DNA from: Clarkia xantiana subsp. parviflora | Lineage: Eukaryota > Streptophyta > Magnoliopsida > Myrtales > Onagraceae | Reading direction: 5' to 3' | Assembly (NCBI GenBank): GCA_036873135.1 | Contig: JAPTYO010000002.1 | Coordinates: 42,027,452 to 42,091,451, forward strand | DNA: 64,000 nucleotides | Shown here: one piece after another, positions 20,433 to 31,294 of the stretch | Layout: the number at the start of each line of letters is the position of its first letter | How positions within the stretch are numbered: position 1 is the first letter of the stretch | Notes under the pieces: model-generated | What the model saw: the letters and a program-made list of their open reading frames with translations, nothing else | What the model was told of the DNA's origin: nothing | Databases searched by the model: none | Program-made: the position numbers and the translations under genes

Positions 20433-21180
20433 CTCGAGACTTTACCACTTAATGTTTCTCGTCTACTTCGGGACTTTACCACTTAAGGTTTCTCGTCTAT
20501 TCGAGACTTCACCACTTAAGGTTTCTCGTCTATTCGGGACTTCACCACTTAAGGTTTCTCGTCCAAGTCACTTAACGTAATTTCGTATGTCTTTCGTGAT
20601 ATTTTCCTCGGGACTTTACCACTTAAGGTTTCTCATCCCTGTCTCTCAAGGCCATTTTGTACATCACTTAAGATGATTTATTTCGTACCCCTTAAGGCTT
20701 TTACCGCGCCAATCCAGACGACTTAATCGTACCCTTCAGGGCTTTTTACCGCGTCATTACCGACGACTTAATCGCACCCGTTAGGGCTTTTTCGTACCCT
20801 TTAAGGCTTTTGGCCGCATCATATAAACGACTTACGCGGACCCGTTAAGGCTTTTTCGTACCCTTTAAGGCTTTTTGTCGCATCATATAGACGACTTACG
20901 CGGACCCGTTAGGGCTTTTTCGTACCCTTTAAGGCTTTTTGCCGCATCATATAGACGACTTACGAGGACCCGTTAGGGCTTTTTCGTACCTAGGCTTTTG
21001 GTTGCATCATAAAGACGACTTATTCATACCCCGTAAGGCTTTTGTCCGTACCTCGAAAGGCTTTTTGTCGCGCCATAAAGACGACTTACTCGTACCTCGT
21101 AAGGCTTTTTATCGTACCTCGGAAGGCTTTTGTCGCGTCCTTCAGGACGTCTTACTAACAGTTAGAATAAATCTAAAAGC
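20433..21180. repeat. Tandem-repeat zone between two convergent genes of Gypsy-2
   Basis: First come about four units of about 35 bp (GGGACTTTACCACTTAAGGT, TTCTCGTCTATTC; about 20433-20640). Then come units of about 63 bp carrying GACTTACGCGGACCCGTTA and CGTACCCTTTAAGGCTTTTT (anchors at 20828, 20891, 20955). The opposite-strand gene ends at 20226 from the left and pol ends at 21277 from the right, so the zone separates their 3' ends. Confidence 0.88.
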
Positions 21181-21276
21181 AATTTAATCGGAAGCAACTT
21201 CTTTATTCATAAATAACTCAAAGATTCGCTTACATCGGATTGATAGATAACTTGCGCCATTCGTGGCGACTTAATA

Positions 21277-23301
21277 TCAAACATGATACTTCTTCAAGTG
21301 TGCGCCACTGAAGGAATGCTTCAACGTCTTGCCATCAAGGTCCTCTAGCTTGTATGCATTGGGAGCTGGCATCCCTACGATCTTGTAAGGTCCCTCCCAT
21401 TTCGGCGATAGCTTGTTGATCCGATCTTGATGAACGAACTCGTTCCTCCGCCAGACAAGTTCTCCAACGAAGAATTGTCGGGACTTGACACGACGATTAT
21501 AATATCGGGCTGTTGCCAGACGCATCCGAGCCTGAACTTCGTCAGCCTTCCACCTCTTCTCCTCGAGCAAGTCCAAGTCTAGACGTCTCAGTTCCTCGTT
21601 CGTCAGAGGCTCGTAATATCTCCTGCGATGGGACGCCACCGCTATTTCTACGGGAGCAACTGCCTCCGTGCCGTAAACAAGGCCAAACGGAGTTTCTCCT
21701 GTTGACTGCTTGGGAGTTATTCTAACAGCCCACAACACGTTTTCAAGCTCATCCAGCCAATGACCTTGCAAGGCGTAGACTCTCTTCTTCAAGCCATCCA
21801 TCACGATCTTGTTGGCCGATTCGACTTGGCCATTAGTCTGAGCATGGCGGACGAAAGCTGTCTGATGCTCAATGTTCAACTCCTCCAGGTACTCGTTCAA
21901 CTGAGCCCCATTGAACGGAGGGCCATTATCGCTGATCAACACTCGAGGAACTCCATACCGGGATATAATCTGAGTTTGAAGGAACTTGAGGATCTGCTGT
22001 CCCGTCGTCTTGGCCAATGCTTTATCCTCTATCCACTTTGAGAAGTAATCGATGGCCACGAGTAAATACTTGCACTGACCTTTCGCTTGGGGAAGAGGTC
22101 CCACCAAATCAATGCCCCATTGCGCGAAGGGCCAGGCACTCCTGATGGACATCAAGTCCGCGGCGGGAGCCACGATAGGAGCGTACCTCTGGCATGCATC
22201 ACAGGATTGGACCATCGCTGTCGCTTCCTTGTTCATCGAAGGCCAATAGTAGCCTAGATTCAACGCCTTCCTGACGATGGATCGGGCCCCTTCATGACAG
22301 GCTGCGACTCCCTCGTGTAGCTCTCTCAGGATTCGATTCGTATCAGGCTCCGCCACACATTTCAAGAAAGGCTTTACATGCCCCCTCTTGTATAACTGGT
22401 TGTCCACCATCACGTAATCGTTCGCAATTCGACGTAGCCTGACAGCTGCCACTTCATCATCGGGGAGTGCCCCCGTAGTCAGGTATGTGACCATCGGGGT
22501 CATCCAGACGGGTTTCTCTTCTTCTTCCGATCCTGTTTCAATGGCGCAAACCTCCGTCGGATCGATGGTTGAGATGATCACCTTCTCCAGAAAGTGTACC
22601 TTCCGATTTTCCTCGGGGGCCACTCCCAGAGCAAACTTGCTTAGGGCATCTGCCTCCGCATTTTCTTCTCTCGGGATTGCCTCGATATCGAAGCTTTTGA
22701 AGCTTCCCTTCAAAGTCGGTACCTCGTGCAAGTACTTCCTCATTGTCGCGCTCTTGGCTTCGTAGTTCCCCTGGACTTGATTCACGATCAAACTAGCATC
22801 ACACTTCACTTTTAAATGATCGACCCCCGTACCCTTGGCAATCTTAAGGCCCGTGATGAGAGCCTCGTACTCCGCTTCATTGTTGGTGGCCTTAAATGTC
22901 AAGGCCAAAGCATATCGCAGGGGCTCGCCTCCACCGGGCGGTATCAATACGAATCCTGCCCCCGATCCTTCTACACTTGATGAACCATCAGTGTACATCT
23001 CCCAAGTGTTCTCCTCATTTGGCTGTTCTGGCTGTTCTGTTATCGAGACATGTTCTGCTGTCGGGACCTCCATGGTTGCCCCCTCTGCGGGACCCGTTAC
23101 TTCCAAATCGGGTGCCGTAGACTCGGCTATAAAATCTGCCAATGCTTGGCCCTTAATAGCAGTTCGCGGAGCAAAGTGGATACGGAACTCTGTAAGCTCG
23201 ATGGCCCATTTCACCAATCTCCCCGATGCCTCCGGTCGGTTCAAAATGTGCTTCGATGGCTGATTAGTTAACACCGTAACTTCGTGGGCATGGAAGTAAG
23301 G
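21277..23301 (-). pseudogene. Gypsy-2 pol, C-terminal half: RNase H, second RNase H, integrase
   Basis: It continues in frame from the RT segment after a TGA at 23302-23304. Counting from the Met at 23274: the end of the first RNase H (about 1-55), a second RNase H (YTDGSS at 94, NEAEYEAL at about 132, CDASL at about 158, EADALS at about 207), integrase zinc domain (His 320, His 327, Cys 358, Cys 361), and core with Asp 389, Asp 449 and Glu 485, the D-D-35-E spacing. The C-terminus ends in a GPYKI-type domain without a chromodomain. All integrase catalytic residues are present, so the only visible defect is the upstream nonsense codon. The stop at 21277 precedes the tandem-repeat zone. Confidence 0.93.
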
Positions 23302-25377
23302 TCATAGCTTTCGAGCGGCAACAATCAACGCGAAGAGATACTTCTCAATAGCGGGGTAATTTATTTCAGACTTGGCAAACGCCTTGCTTACATAATAGAC
23401 AGGCACTTGGTTGCCCTTGACAATCTTAATCAAAACAGAACTAACAGCAACATCAGAAACAGCCAAATAGAGATAAAGCGGCTCGCCTGGAACCGGTTTC
23501 GCCAACGGCGGGAGGGTACGGAGGTGCTGCTTGAGTGCTTGGAATGCCTCCTCGCACTTATCGGACCATTCGAACTTCTTATGGGCCCTTAGCACGTCAA
23601 AAAATGGCATGGCTCTGTCACTCGCCTTGGATAGGAATCGATTCATCGCGGCCAACCGGCCATTCAACACTTGAACCTCCCGATGAGTCTTCGGGGACTG
23701 CATCTCCTCGATTGCTCGCAGCTTCTCGGGATTCACCTCAATTCCTCTCTGGCTCACCATGAACCCTAGGAACTTCCCCGAGTTCACCCCGAAAGCACAC
23801 TTGTCTGGGTTCAACCGAACCTGATGAAACCTCATCCGCTCAAACGCCGCCGCCAAGTTTTGGACATGGTCTCCTGCCTGTCGGGACTTCACGAGCATGT
23901 CATCCACGTACGCCTCCATCGTCTTTCCCAGCATGTCCCCGAACAACTTGTTCACCATCCGCTGGTAAGTTGCTCCGGCATTGATCAATCCGAAGGGCAT
24001 CACGTCGTAGTGATAGACGTCACTATCAGCATAGAAGGCTGTATGGGGGGCATCCTCCTTCTCCATCTTGATCTGGTTGTATCCGGAGTAGGCATCCATG
24101 AAGCTCAGCAGCTCATGTCCCGATGTGGCATCCACCAACTGGTCAATCCTCGGGAGCGGGTAGCAATCCTTCGGGCATGCCTTGTTTAGGTCGCGGAAAT
24201 CGACACACATCCGCCACTTCCCATTACTCTTTCGCACCAGGACTGGGTTAGCGACCCATGTCTGGAATCGGAGCTCCTTGATGAATCCAGCGTCGAGCAG
24301 TCTGCCGACCTCTTGCTGGATCGCGATCCTCTTGTCCGCGCCCATCGGACGCCTCCTCTGCGCGATAGGCTTGATCGCGGGATCAATCTTCAGCTCGTGC
24401 ACTATCACGTCGGGGCTGATTCCTGGCATATCACTCGGGGACCAGGCAAACAGCTCCTTGAACTCCTTCAGGAGCTCGATCAATTCTCGGGCTCTTTCCT
24501 CCGACAAAGCAGACCCGATCTTCACCTTCCTTCGAGGTCCATCAATCTCAACCTCCTTCAGATCTTCCATGGGGGCGGGACGCCCAAACTCCTCTCGAGG
24601 ATCGGCATCGGTTTGCAGGACAGCCATGGCCTCCCTTCTTCTCCGCCGAGTGGCGTTAACATAGCACTTTCGTGACGCCACCTGGTCGCCCTTAACCTCT
24701 CCGACACCATGGTCAGTCGGGAACTTCATCTTCTGGTGGACGGTTGAAGCAACTGCCATGAGAGGGTTGATGGTGTTCCTCCCGATAATAGCGTTGTATG
24801 TTCCCGCGGGTTCTACCACGACGAAGTCCACGTTCCGCCGTTCCATCTTCCATCCACTACCAAACTCCGCCGGTAAGGTAATCATCCCCAACGGATAGGA
24901 AGTCGATCCGGAGAAGCCCACCATCGGGAAGTTCACCTGCGTCAGGTCCTTCTTCGTCTTACCTATGGCCTCCAGGGCATCCATGAAAAGAATGTCGGAG
25001 GAGCTCCCTCCGTCTATCAGGATCCGCTTCATCTCGAATCCGTCCACGTTCAGGGTTACAACCAAGGCATCATCGTGGGGGCTCTCCACGCCTATCAAAT
25101 CCTCCACCGAGAAAGAAATCACCATTTCCTCCTTTAGAGTCCACGACCGGGACCTCTTGCCTAGCACCACAGCAGCGGAGATGCGAGAAGCATAATTCTC
25201 CCGAGAAGCGGTGGTGTCACCTCCCGCTGCCATTCCTCCGTGAATGACGTTAATAGTCCCTCGTCTCTCCTTACGGGCACCGGAACCAGAAGGCTCCGAC
25301 TCAACCTTCTTCTTCTTCGGGGATCGATCACGGGACTTAGAACGAACCGTGACCGACTTTTGGAGCGGGATCGGCAC
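23302..25377 (-). pseudogene. Gypsy-2 pol, N-terminal half: protease, RT, start of RNase H
   Basis: A 691-codon open segment. The Arg/Ser and Lys-rich linker (about 10-40) leads into NVIHGG (about 43-48), protease with DGGSSSD (about 122), then RT with YVDDMLVKS (about 490) and a first RNase H. The upstream gag frame differs by one position, with the shift lying around 25360. Gypsy-1 has gag and protease in one frame there, so the shift is a mutation rather than programmed. It ends at TGA 23302-23304, where relatives read Arg (RKLRPYFHAHEV), consistent with CGA to TGA. Confidence 0.93.
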
Positions 25378-26942
25378 CTTCCCCTTCCGATGAACTCTTT
25401 AAGCTTCCCCTTCTGGATCAGCTTCTCTATCTCCTTCTTCAGCTCCCGACAGTTATCTGTGTCGTGACCATTGGCTCGATGGTACCGACAATAACGATTA
25501 GAGCGGCCTCCCAAGAACTCTCCTTCCTTCCTCGGGGGGTACCGAGCGAGACCCTGCCGATCCATCACAGCTAGCATGGAGGTCATCGAGCTGTTGATGG
25601 GAACACTACGACCTTCGCGGTTATCCTTCTTCGGAGGACGCCTGTCCTCCCTTCTCTCGGGGCGACCACGGTTCCTACTCCCCTCCGACTTGTCGCTCCC
25701 TTTGCGATCATCCGATAGCTTGGACGATGGCTTTCCTCTTCCCGACTTCGGAGGATCAAGCTCTCCGGCAGCAATATTCGACTCCTGGACGTCGATTTGC
25801 TGTTTCACCCTCGCTTGCAGGGCGTCCATACTCCACACAGCCTTCGCGGCTACACTGTGCATCAGATCGGACCCATATGGAGCAGATAGGTTCCGAAGGA
25901 AAGTGCGGATGGTCTCTCCCTCCGATATTTCCTCATCGATTTCCGCAGCACTTGCGGTGAACCGTTGGTAGTAGTATGCCAACGATTCATCAGATCTTTG
26001 CACCACCTGGGTCAAAGACCTCACACTCTTCAGAAGACGCCTCCGACCTTGATATTGCTTGATGAAGCGATCGTGCATATCAGCCCAGCACGTAATGCTT
26101 CCCGGTGGTAGGCTGAAAAACCAAGTCATGGCCCTTTCTCCCAGAGTGATCGGGAACAACGAACACACGAGGTCATCATTCGAGGTCCTACCCATACAGG
26201 CCTGGACATGCCTCTGAACATGGCGGACTGGGTCTCCTTCCCCATCGTACTCCTTGATGGTCGGAATGCCTAGCCCTGGCGGGGCGACAGTATCTAGCAG
26301 CCGTGGAACGAAAGGATGACTGGATCGATCCCTTAGCTCCGATGTCATTTGCTTTTGGTCACCCATGCAGATGCTGACGATTTTCACCACCTGATCGGGG
26401 GTGATGGGACCATTCAGGGGAATGGTCCTGTGCTGCACTGGTCCGGGACCATCAACTACGAACTTCTCCGAGTACGCGGGCTCCTTACCCTTATTCCTGG
26501 GCTGAATCTCTTGAACCTCCTGTTCTTCTGGAACCGCCCTCGGAGGGGGTGGAGGCAGCTCTTCTCACGGAGGCAACTCCTCTGCCCTCCTGGCAGCCAC
26601 TCTCTTGTCTAACAAAGCCTCCATGGCCGCCAAGAACATAGGCATAGCATCTGCTACTGCCTTGGCCAACTCCGAGTTTGAGGAAGAACCTACTTCCCTT
26701 CGCGGGACTTCCCCTCTGTACTCCACCGGGTTTGGGGGAGCATCCACCTCCCTTCGGGGGATATCTTGCCTGTTCAGCGTCGTGTCTCGGACTGAGACCT
26801 CATCATCACCGTGCCCCCCTGTCTGAGAAACAGCAGGGTACTCACCTTGTTCAGCAACATGTTCCGGCAACGGGGAATTCACAGTTCCAGCGGAGCGAGA
26901 ACTGCAGGCCTGAACTTGCTTCTTCTTGCCACCACCGGCCAT
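25340..26942 (-). pseudogene. Gypsy-2 gag, interrupted by one TGA
   Basis: It starts at the ATG at 26942 (MAGGGKKKQ), 54 bp after the 5' LTR. The N-terminal part is variable and charged. A TGA at 26565-26567 sits inside EELPP-EELPPPPP and is one C-to-T change from CGA; downstream the same frame continues to about 25340. The capsid core (HPFVPRL, YDGEGDPVRHVQ, TWFFSLPPGSI, LLKSVRSL) is complete. The nucleocapsid has a C-x2-H-x4-H-x4-C knuckle (CRYHRANGHDTDNC), the form seen in all Gag copies here except Gypsy-1. It would build the particle that packages the RNA. Confidence 0.92.
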
Positions 26943-26979
26943 TGATCTGGTAGAAACTATTTTGGCTTTTTGTTAGTTT

Positions 26980-26996
26980 CCCACAGACGGCGCCAA
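26980..26996 (-). other. Primer-binding site of Gypsy-2
   Basis: The minus strand reads TTGGCGCCGTCTGTGGG next to the 5' LTR, the same as in Gypsy-1; its first nine or so bases fit tRNA-Asp. Confidence 0.8.
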
Positions 26997-27755
26997 TGTT
27001 GGATCACGGGCGAAGATCCGTTACGTCCTTAACGGAAAGCTTTGGACTCCTGGGCTCCGCGTAATCCTGCAAAAGGGGATGACCTGGGTGGTGACCCAGA
27101 ATCCCTCTCCGATGCTTAAATGAGTATATGATCAATGGGGTGGTAGCAGTAATCTAAGTGCGTATTAGATGATGTGTTTTCTGAGGTAACTTCCTCCTTT
27201 ATATAGGAGGGGAAGCTACTCAGTTACCTGTGACCGTGACTGGCCGTTTTACCCATGATTCCGCATATCTCGCTACGATTCCGTATATCTCGTTCGGGAT
27301 TCCGTATATCTCGCCCCACGCTCCGCGTATCTTGCCCACTCTCCGAGTATCTCGGGCACGCCCTGCGTATCTCGGGGGGGTTTGTCCATATCTTAACCGT
27401 CTTCCCACTACTCTATCTAGTAGGCGGGTTTCTCGGTCTTATCCTCTGATCGCAAGTCCCAACTCCTGTCGGGGACTCTAGAGTTATCTCACTCTAGGTC
27501 ACCACCCAGGACCCTTTGTCTCACGAGACAGGTCCAGCCTCTGCGGGGCTTTTATCATCGGGGCCTTTACAAAGGCATATCGGGGCCTACTCAGAGGCTT
27601 CTGGTCGGGAGCATTCAGCTCATGTATCGGGACCGCTGAAGTCGGGACCCTTCGTACTGGGCCTCTGAGCCTTCCAGGCTTTTCACGAGGCCCACTGGAC
27701 CTACTCGCCGTCCATTGGCTATTAACGGGGCTAACGATTACATCGGAACCCATCA
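26997..27755 (-). repeat. 5' LTR of Gypsy-2 (759 bp)
   Basis: Same ends and length as 16016-16774, with about nine differences by eye. The shared block is at 27103-27119. Confidence 0.95.
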
Positions 27756-28077
27756 ATTATGAACTATTTGCCATAGGTCCTTAGAGATGATGTTAACTCT
27801 TGGTTGGTGTCAGGCTGTCTTCTTCCAGCATGTTGAACCCTTTGTGAATGGGTTGATGTTGTGTTAGTAATTCTTTGTTCATGCCTTTGCTTGCATGATA
27901 TTTCGTCACCTGGACCTGTTTTCAATAATAATCATGTGATAACTTGTTAGTAATATTTCATACCTTGAGTTATCTATGCCGTCCATATGCTTTGGACTTG
28001 GAAGATAGGATAGATATCCTTAGATGATGAACATGATGTCCGTAGTTGCGACTGTATGTCGCTCATTGTTAAGTGTT

Positions 28078-28245
28078 ATGATCGCCCCTCTTGGTTAGAT
28101 TCCAAGGCATGGCAAGATGGATAGAGCATAGGATGTTGCGACTTGCGCATTGTAGGTTTTTATGAGCGCCCCTATTGGTTACATTCCAAGGCATGGCAAG
28201 ATGGATAGAGCATAGGATGTTGCGACTTGCGCATTGTAGGTTTTT
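28078..28245. repeat. 83-bp direct repeat, 2 copies
   Basis: Two near-identical copies carry CCAAGGCATGGCAAGATGGA and GTTGCGACTTGCGCATTG. Confidence 0.93.
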
Positions 28246-28860
28246 TGTTGGATGTGGATGACTAGTAATCATAGATGTAGTCACCGCAGCCGTGACCATT
28301 AGCCACTTCTTGATTGATGACTTGAGATGCTCTCCTGATTGCTTGCATGATGCATTACGCATGTTGCCCTTCTTTCCTGAATAGCTTACCGCTATATATG
28401 TTGTAACCTGCCAAGTATTTTGCGTATAGCAATTTTTCTTAACAAAGTAGTGTATTTGAAAGGTGTTATCTTGGCTAAGCAAGATACTAGTTTATACCGT
28501 CTCTTAGTTCCACTCTAAGGCGAAGTTGTACAAGACTCGACTTGTAAATTTTATGAGTTTTAAACAGGGTGCGCACCTGCCAGCGTATATCAACCCGCGT
28601 TGGGGAAGCATACGTAAAAACATTTTGGTTTTTGAAAAGATGTTTGTGAACCCTAAAAAAGCTCGTGATACACGCAAAAACCGTGTTGATAAAATATTTG
28701 AAAAAATATTTGATACATTAAATATTTGATAAAGTATTTGAAAAAATATTTGTGATACATGATTCCTGCGTCCAGGGACCACGTAACGCTTTTTGAAAAT
28801 ATGAATTGTGATGCATGCTTTCTGCGTCCGGGAACCATGCAACACGGTTTGAAAATATGT

Positions 28861-29115
28861 AGTACGGAATTGTCATCTAACAAGAGGACTTTTGCGGTAA
28901 AGAGTGAACCCTTTAAACAGGAATTCATAGTATGGAATTGTCATCTAACAAGAGGACGTTCGCCGTATAGAGTGAACCCTTTAAATAGGAATTCATAGTA
29001 TGGGATTGTCATCTAACAAGAGGACATTCGCCATAAAGAGTGAACCCTTTAAACAGGAATTCACACTTGTTGTAGCGTGGGGTCGTTGTCTAACAAGAGA
29101 ACTTCCGCCACTTAT
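28861..29115. repeat. ~68-bp tandem repeat, 3 copies plus a degenerate one
   Basis: Units carry ATTGTCATCTAACAAGAGGA and GAGTGAACCCTTTAAACAGG. A weaker fourth copy follows up to about 29115. Confidence 0.92.
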
Positions 29116-29280
29116 GGGGTGATCAGTCCCGTATTGTATTTGCCCATCCTGTTCTGAATCCAGGGAATGACTATGAACATGAGGATTTGCCTCTAACAAG
29201 AGATGTCACAGCATGTCATTTTTTAGAAGTAAACATGGGGTTTGTCTTTACAAAGAGGATACCTCAACATGCTACTTTTG

Positions 29281-29490
29281 ATAGTAAATCTTGGTGTTAA
29301 TCCAAGATATTGCTTGTAGTTGACGCCTTTGGAATAGTCGTCATTTTGATAGTAGACCTTGGTGTTTTTCCAAGATATTGCTTGTAGTTGACGCCTCTGG
29401 AATAGTCGTCATTTTGATAGTAGACCTTGGTGTTATTCCAAGGTATTGCTTGTAGTTGACGCCTCTGGAATAGTCGTCATTTTGAGTAGA
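29281..29490. repeat. ~65-bp tandem repeat, 3 copies, each with a hairpin
   Basis: Units carry CCTTGGTGTTATTCCAAGG (a 6-bp stem) and TAGTTGACGCCTCTGGAATA. A related hairpin recurs singly near 30205-30225. Confidence 0.92.
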
Positions 29491-30676
29491 GGATTTTTAT
29501 AAGTCCCTTTTTGTAGATAATCCGCAAGTTGTCATTGCGACATATAAGTTGATTGTGCACATAGCGCGATGGCTTTGTGTTGCCGGCACCTTCTTGAGAT
29601 AGACGCCAATGTTATGAATGGAGAAATAAACTCGTTGTTGGTGTAGATAATAGATATGTTGGCGTTGTATACCATAAATCCCTCCTTGAACACAATGCTT
29701 AGCTTGTATTGTTGAAGTGGATTTTTATGCATAGGTTACTACTTGGCGTAATTCCCATGTAGTAATCGTAGTGTAGCATGTACCTACGAACAGAGTTGTT
29801 TTTTGTCAGATAATTGCAATGTTTATAAGTTCGCGAAAGTATGGAGTCATGAAATTTTCTTTTTATTAATTCATATAATAAATAAAGTAAAGGAATCTGA
29901 TACGAGGATTCCTTGTTTGTGTAGGAAACTTCCCTGAGTGCGGACGTGATAGGTGCGGATCATGATAGGTGTGTATATGTTAGGTGGAATGCCGAGCACT
30001 TGTCAGCTTGGTGCCCCCCAGTCGCTTGGCAGTTGTATCGCTATTTCCTGATGGTTTTTATTGTTTCATCTTCTAACAGTGTATGATCTGTCCTTGGGTA
30101 ATGCCCACGCCTTATTTATTTGCGACACGATTTTTAGTCTTGCGCGTATAGAATGCTTTGAGGCTTTGTGTTGTTGACGCGATTAATATGTGCGTAGTTG
30201 TTACTTGGCGTTATTCCAAGGTAATATGCGTCATAATAATGTACCTACGAAAGTAGATTTAACCTTTATTAGATATTTGGAGTTCGTACAACGGATTTCA
30301 AGAAAGCGTCTACTGATCACCTCTTTTGAAAAGAACTGAGGCTAATAAGCATAAGTTGTACTTAATCTAAAAAGATTTAAAATAGATATGCGAAAAAGGA
30401 GATAAGGGAGATAAAGGGATTGCTGATGTGTTTGACGTCCTCATAGGTGATTTGTTGGCGAGTTGACTCTTCCACGTGCCACATAGTTTCTCAATGCATC
30501 TAGCGTGTTGAGCTCTTCAATCTCCACCTTTGGGGATGAACAAATGTTGATGTCATGCCCCCCAGTTTTACGTTGCTTGTTTTGTTCTTCAACATTTTTG
30601 CCAAGGAAGGCAGTCGTTGGCTCAAGTGGGCGGTGAAGTTTGTTTTTCGGGAGTTTGAAATTTGTTTATTCCACTT

Positions 30677-31183
30677 TCATCTCGAAGGATTGTATAAGTC
30701 GTCACAATTGGTTCCATAAGTGACGTGGTTTTTCTGGCGTTTGGGGGTAGGTGGGTTAACATTCGCCTTTTCTTTTCCCTTGCTTTTTTTTGAAGACTTC
30801 ACACGAGGCTTCCTTTGATGCTTATTGCCTTGGTCGATAGACTTCTTCATTTTTCCTTTTAAGATTAAGCTGTTTACATGAAGCTTTAATCCATCACAGC
30901 TTTCTGTCTCGTGGCCATATACTTCATGATTTTCACACCATTTGCTTTCATCTTTTCCCAGTGGGCCCTTGCGGAAATTGGAGGGCTTTTTCCACCGCTT
31001 GGACTTCTTTATCTCTTTCAAGATGACGGACAGCGATGTGTTCAATGGAACACATTTGGCGAGATTGTTCTTTTTGAGACTTTGGACGTCTGACTGGAAC
31101 GACCTCTTTTGTTGCGGTTGTCTCTTTTTCCAGGAGACGTGTATCTCCTTTTCAATTATTGCCTTCAAGGTTCTTGTTGTCAA
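30677..31183 (-). pseudogene. Second copy of the Gag C-terminal domain in Gypsy-3
   Basis: A 168-codon segment repeats the C-terminal module found at 31295-31640: VPLNTSLSVILKEI, NFRKGPLGKD, then the knuckle WCENHEVYGHETESC (C-x2-H-x4-H-x4-C). After it come KGKEKANVNPP and a stop, at the point where Gypsy-6 passes into protease (KGKEKVNDNPP, then NVIHGG). So the element seems to have duplicated this module and lost everything after it. Whether it is joined to the upstream gag by readthrough is unclear. Confidence 0.75.
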
Positions 31184-31294
31184 TCCCGTGATTGGGACGT
31201 CATCGTCACTAACAGGTTTTTCCCGTCCCTCCTTTTGACAAATGTCAGCATCGTCTTGGCTTGTCCTTGTGGAAGGACATTCCTTGTGTATTTT

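Larger units (their letters stand above)
16016..27755 (-). mobile_element. Gypsy-2: complete 11.7-kb Tat-like Ty3/Gypsy element, recently decayed
   Basis: LTRs of 759 bp (16016-16774 and 26997-27755) differ at about nine positions by eye, and both sides carry ATTAT (16011-16015, 27756-27760). From right to left: 5' LTR, primer site, gag, protease, RT, RNase H, second RNase H, integrase, a 1-kb tandem-repeat zone, and then an opposite-strand accessory gene before the 3' LTR. The second RNase H, the absence of a chromodomain and the extra gene place it in the Tat group. Gag and pol each carry an in-frame TGA and there is one frameshift between them. Confidence 0.95.
27761..30676 (-). other. Gypsy-3 interior between gag and the Gypsy-2 insertion: non-coding, minisatellite-rich
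   Basis: A complete element would have protease, RT and integrase here. None of their motifs was found in either strand. Three separate tandem arrays are listed below; the remainder has no recognised content. Confidence 0.8.

Noticed and set aside
25340..25377. Programmed gag-pol frameshift in Gypsy-2
   Set aside because: Gypsy-1 has both parts in one frame at the same place, so a simple indel is more likely.
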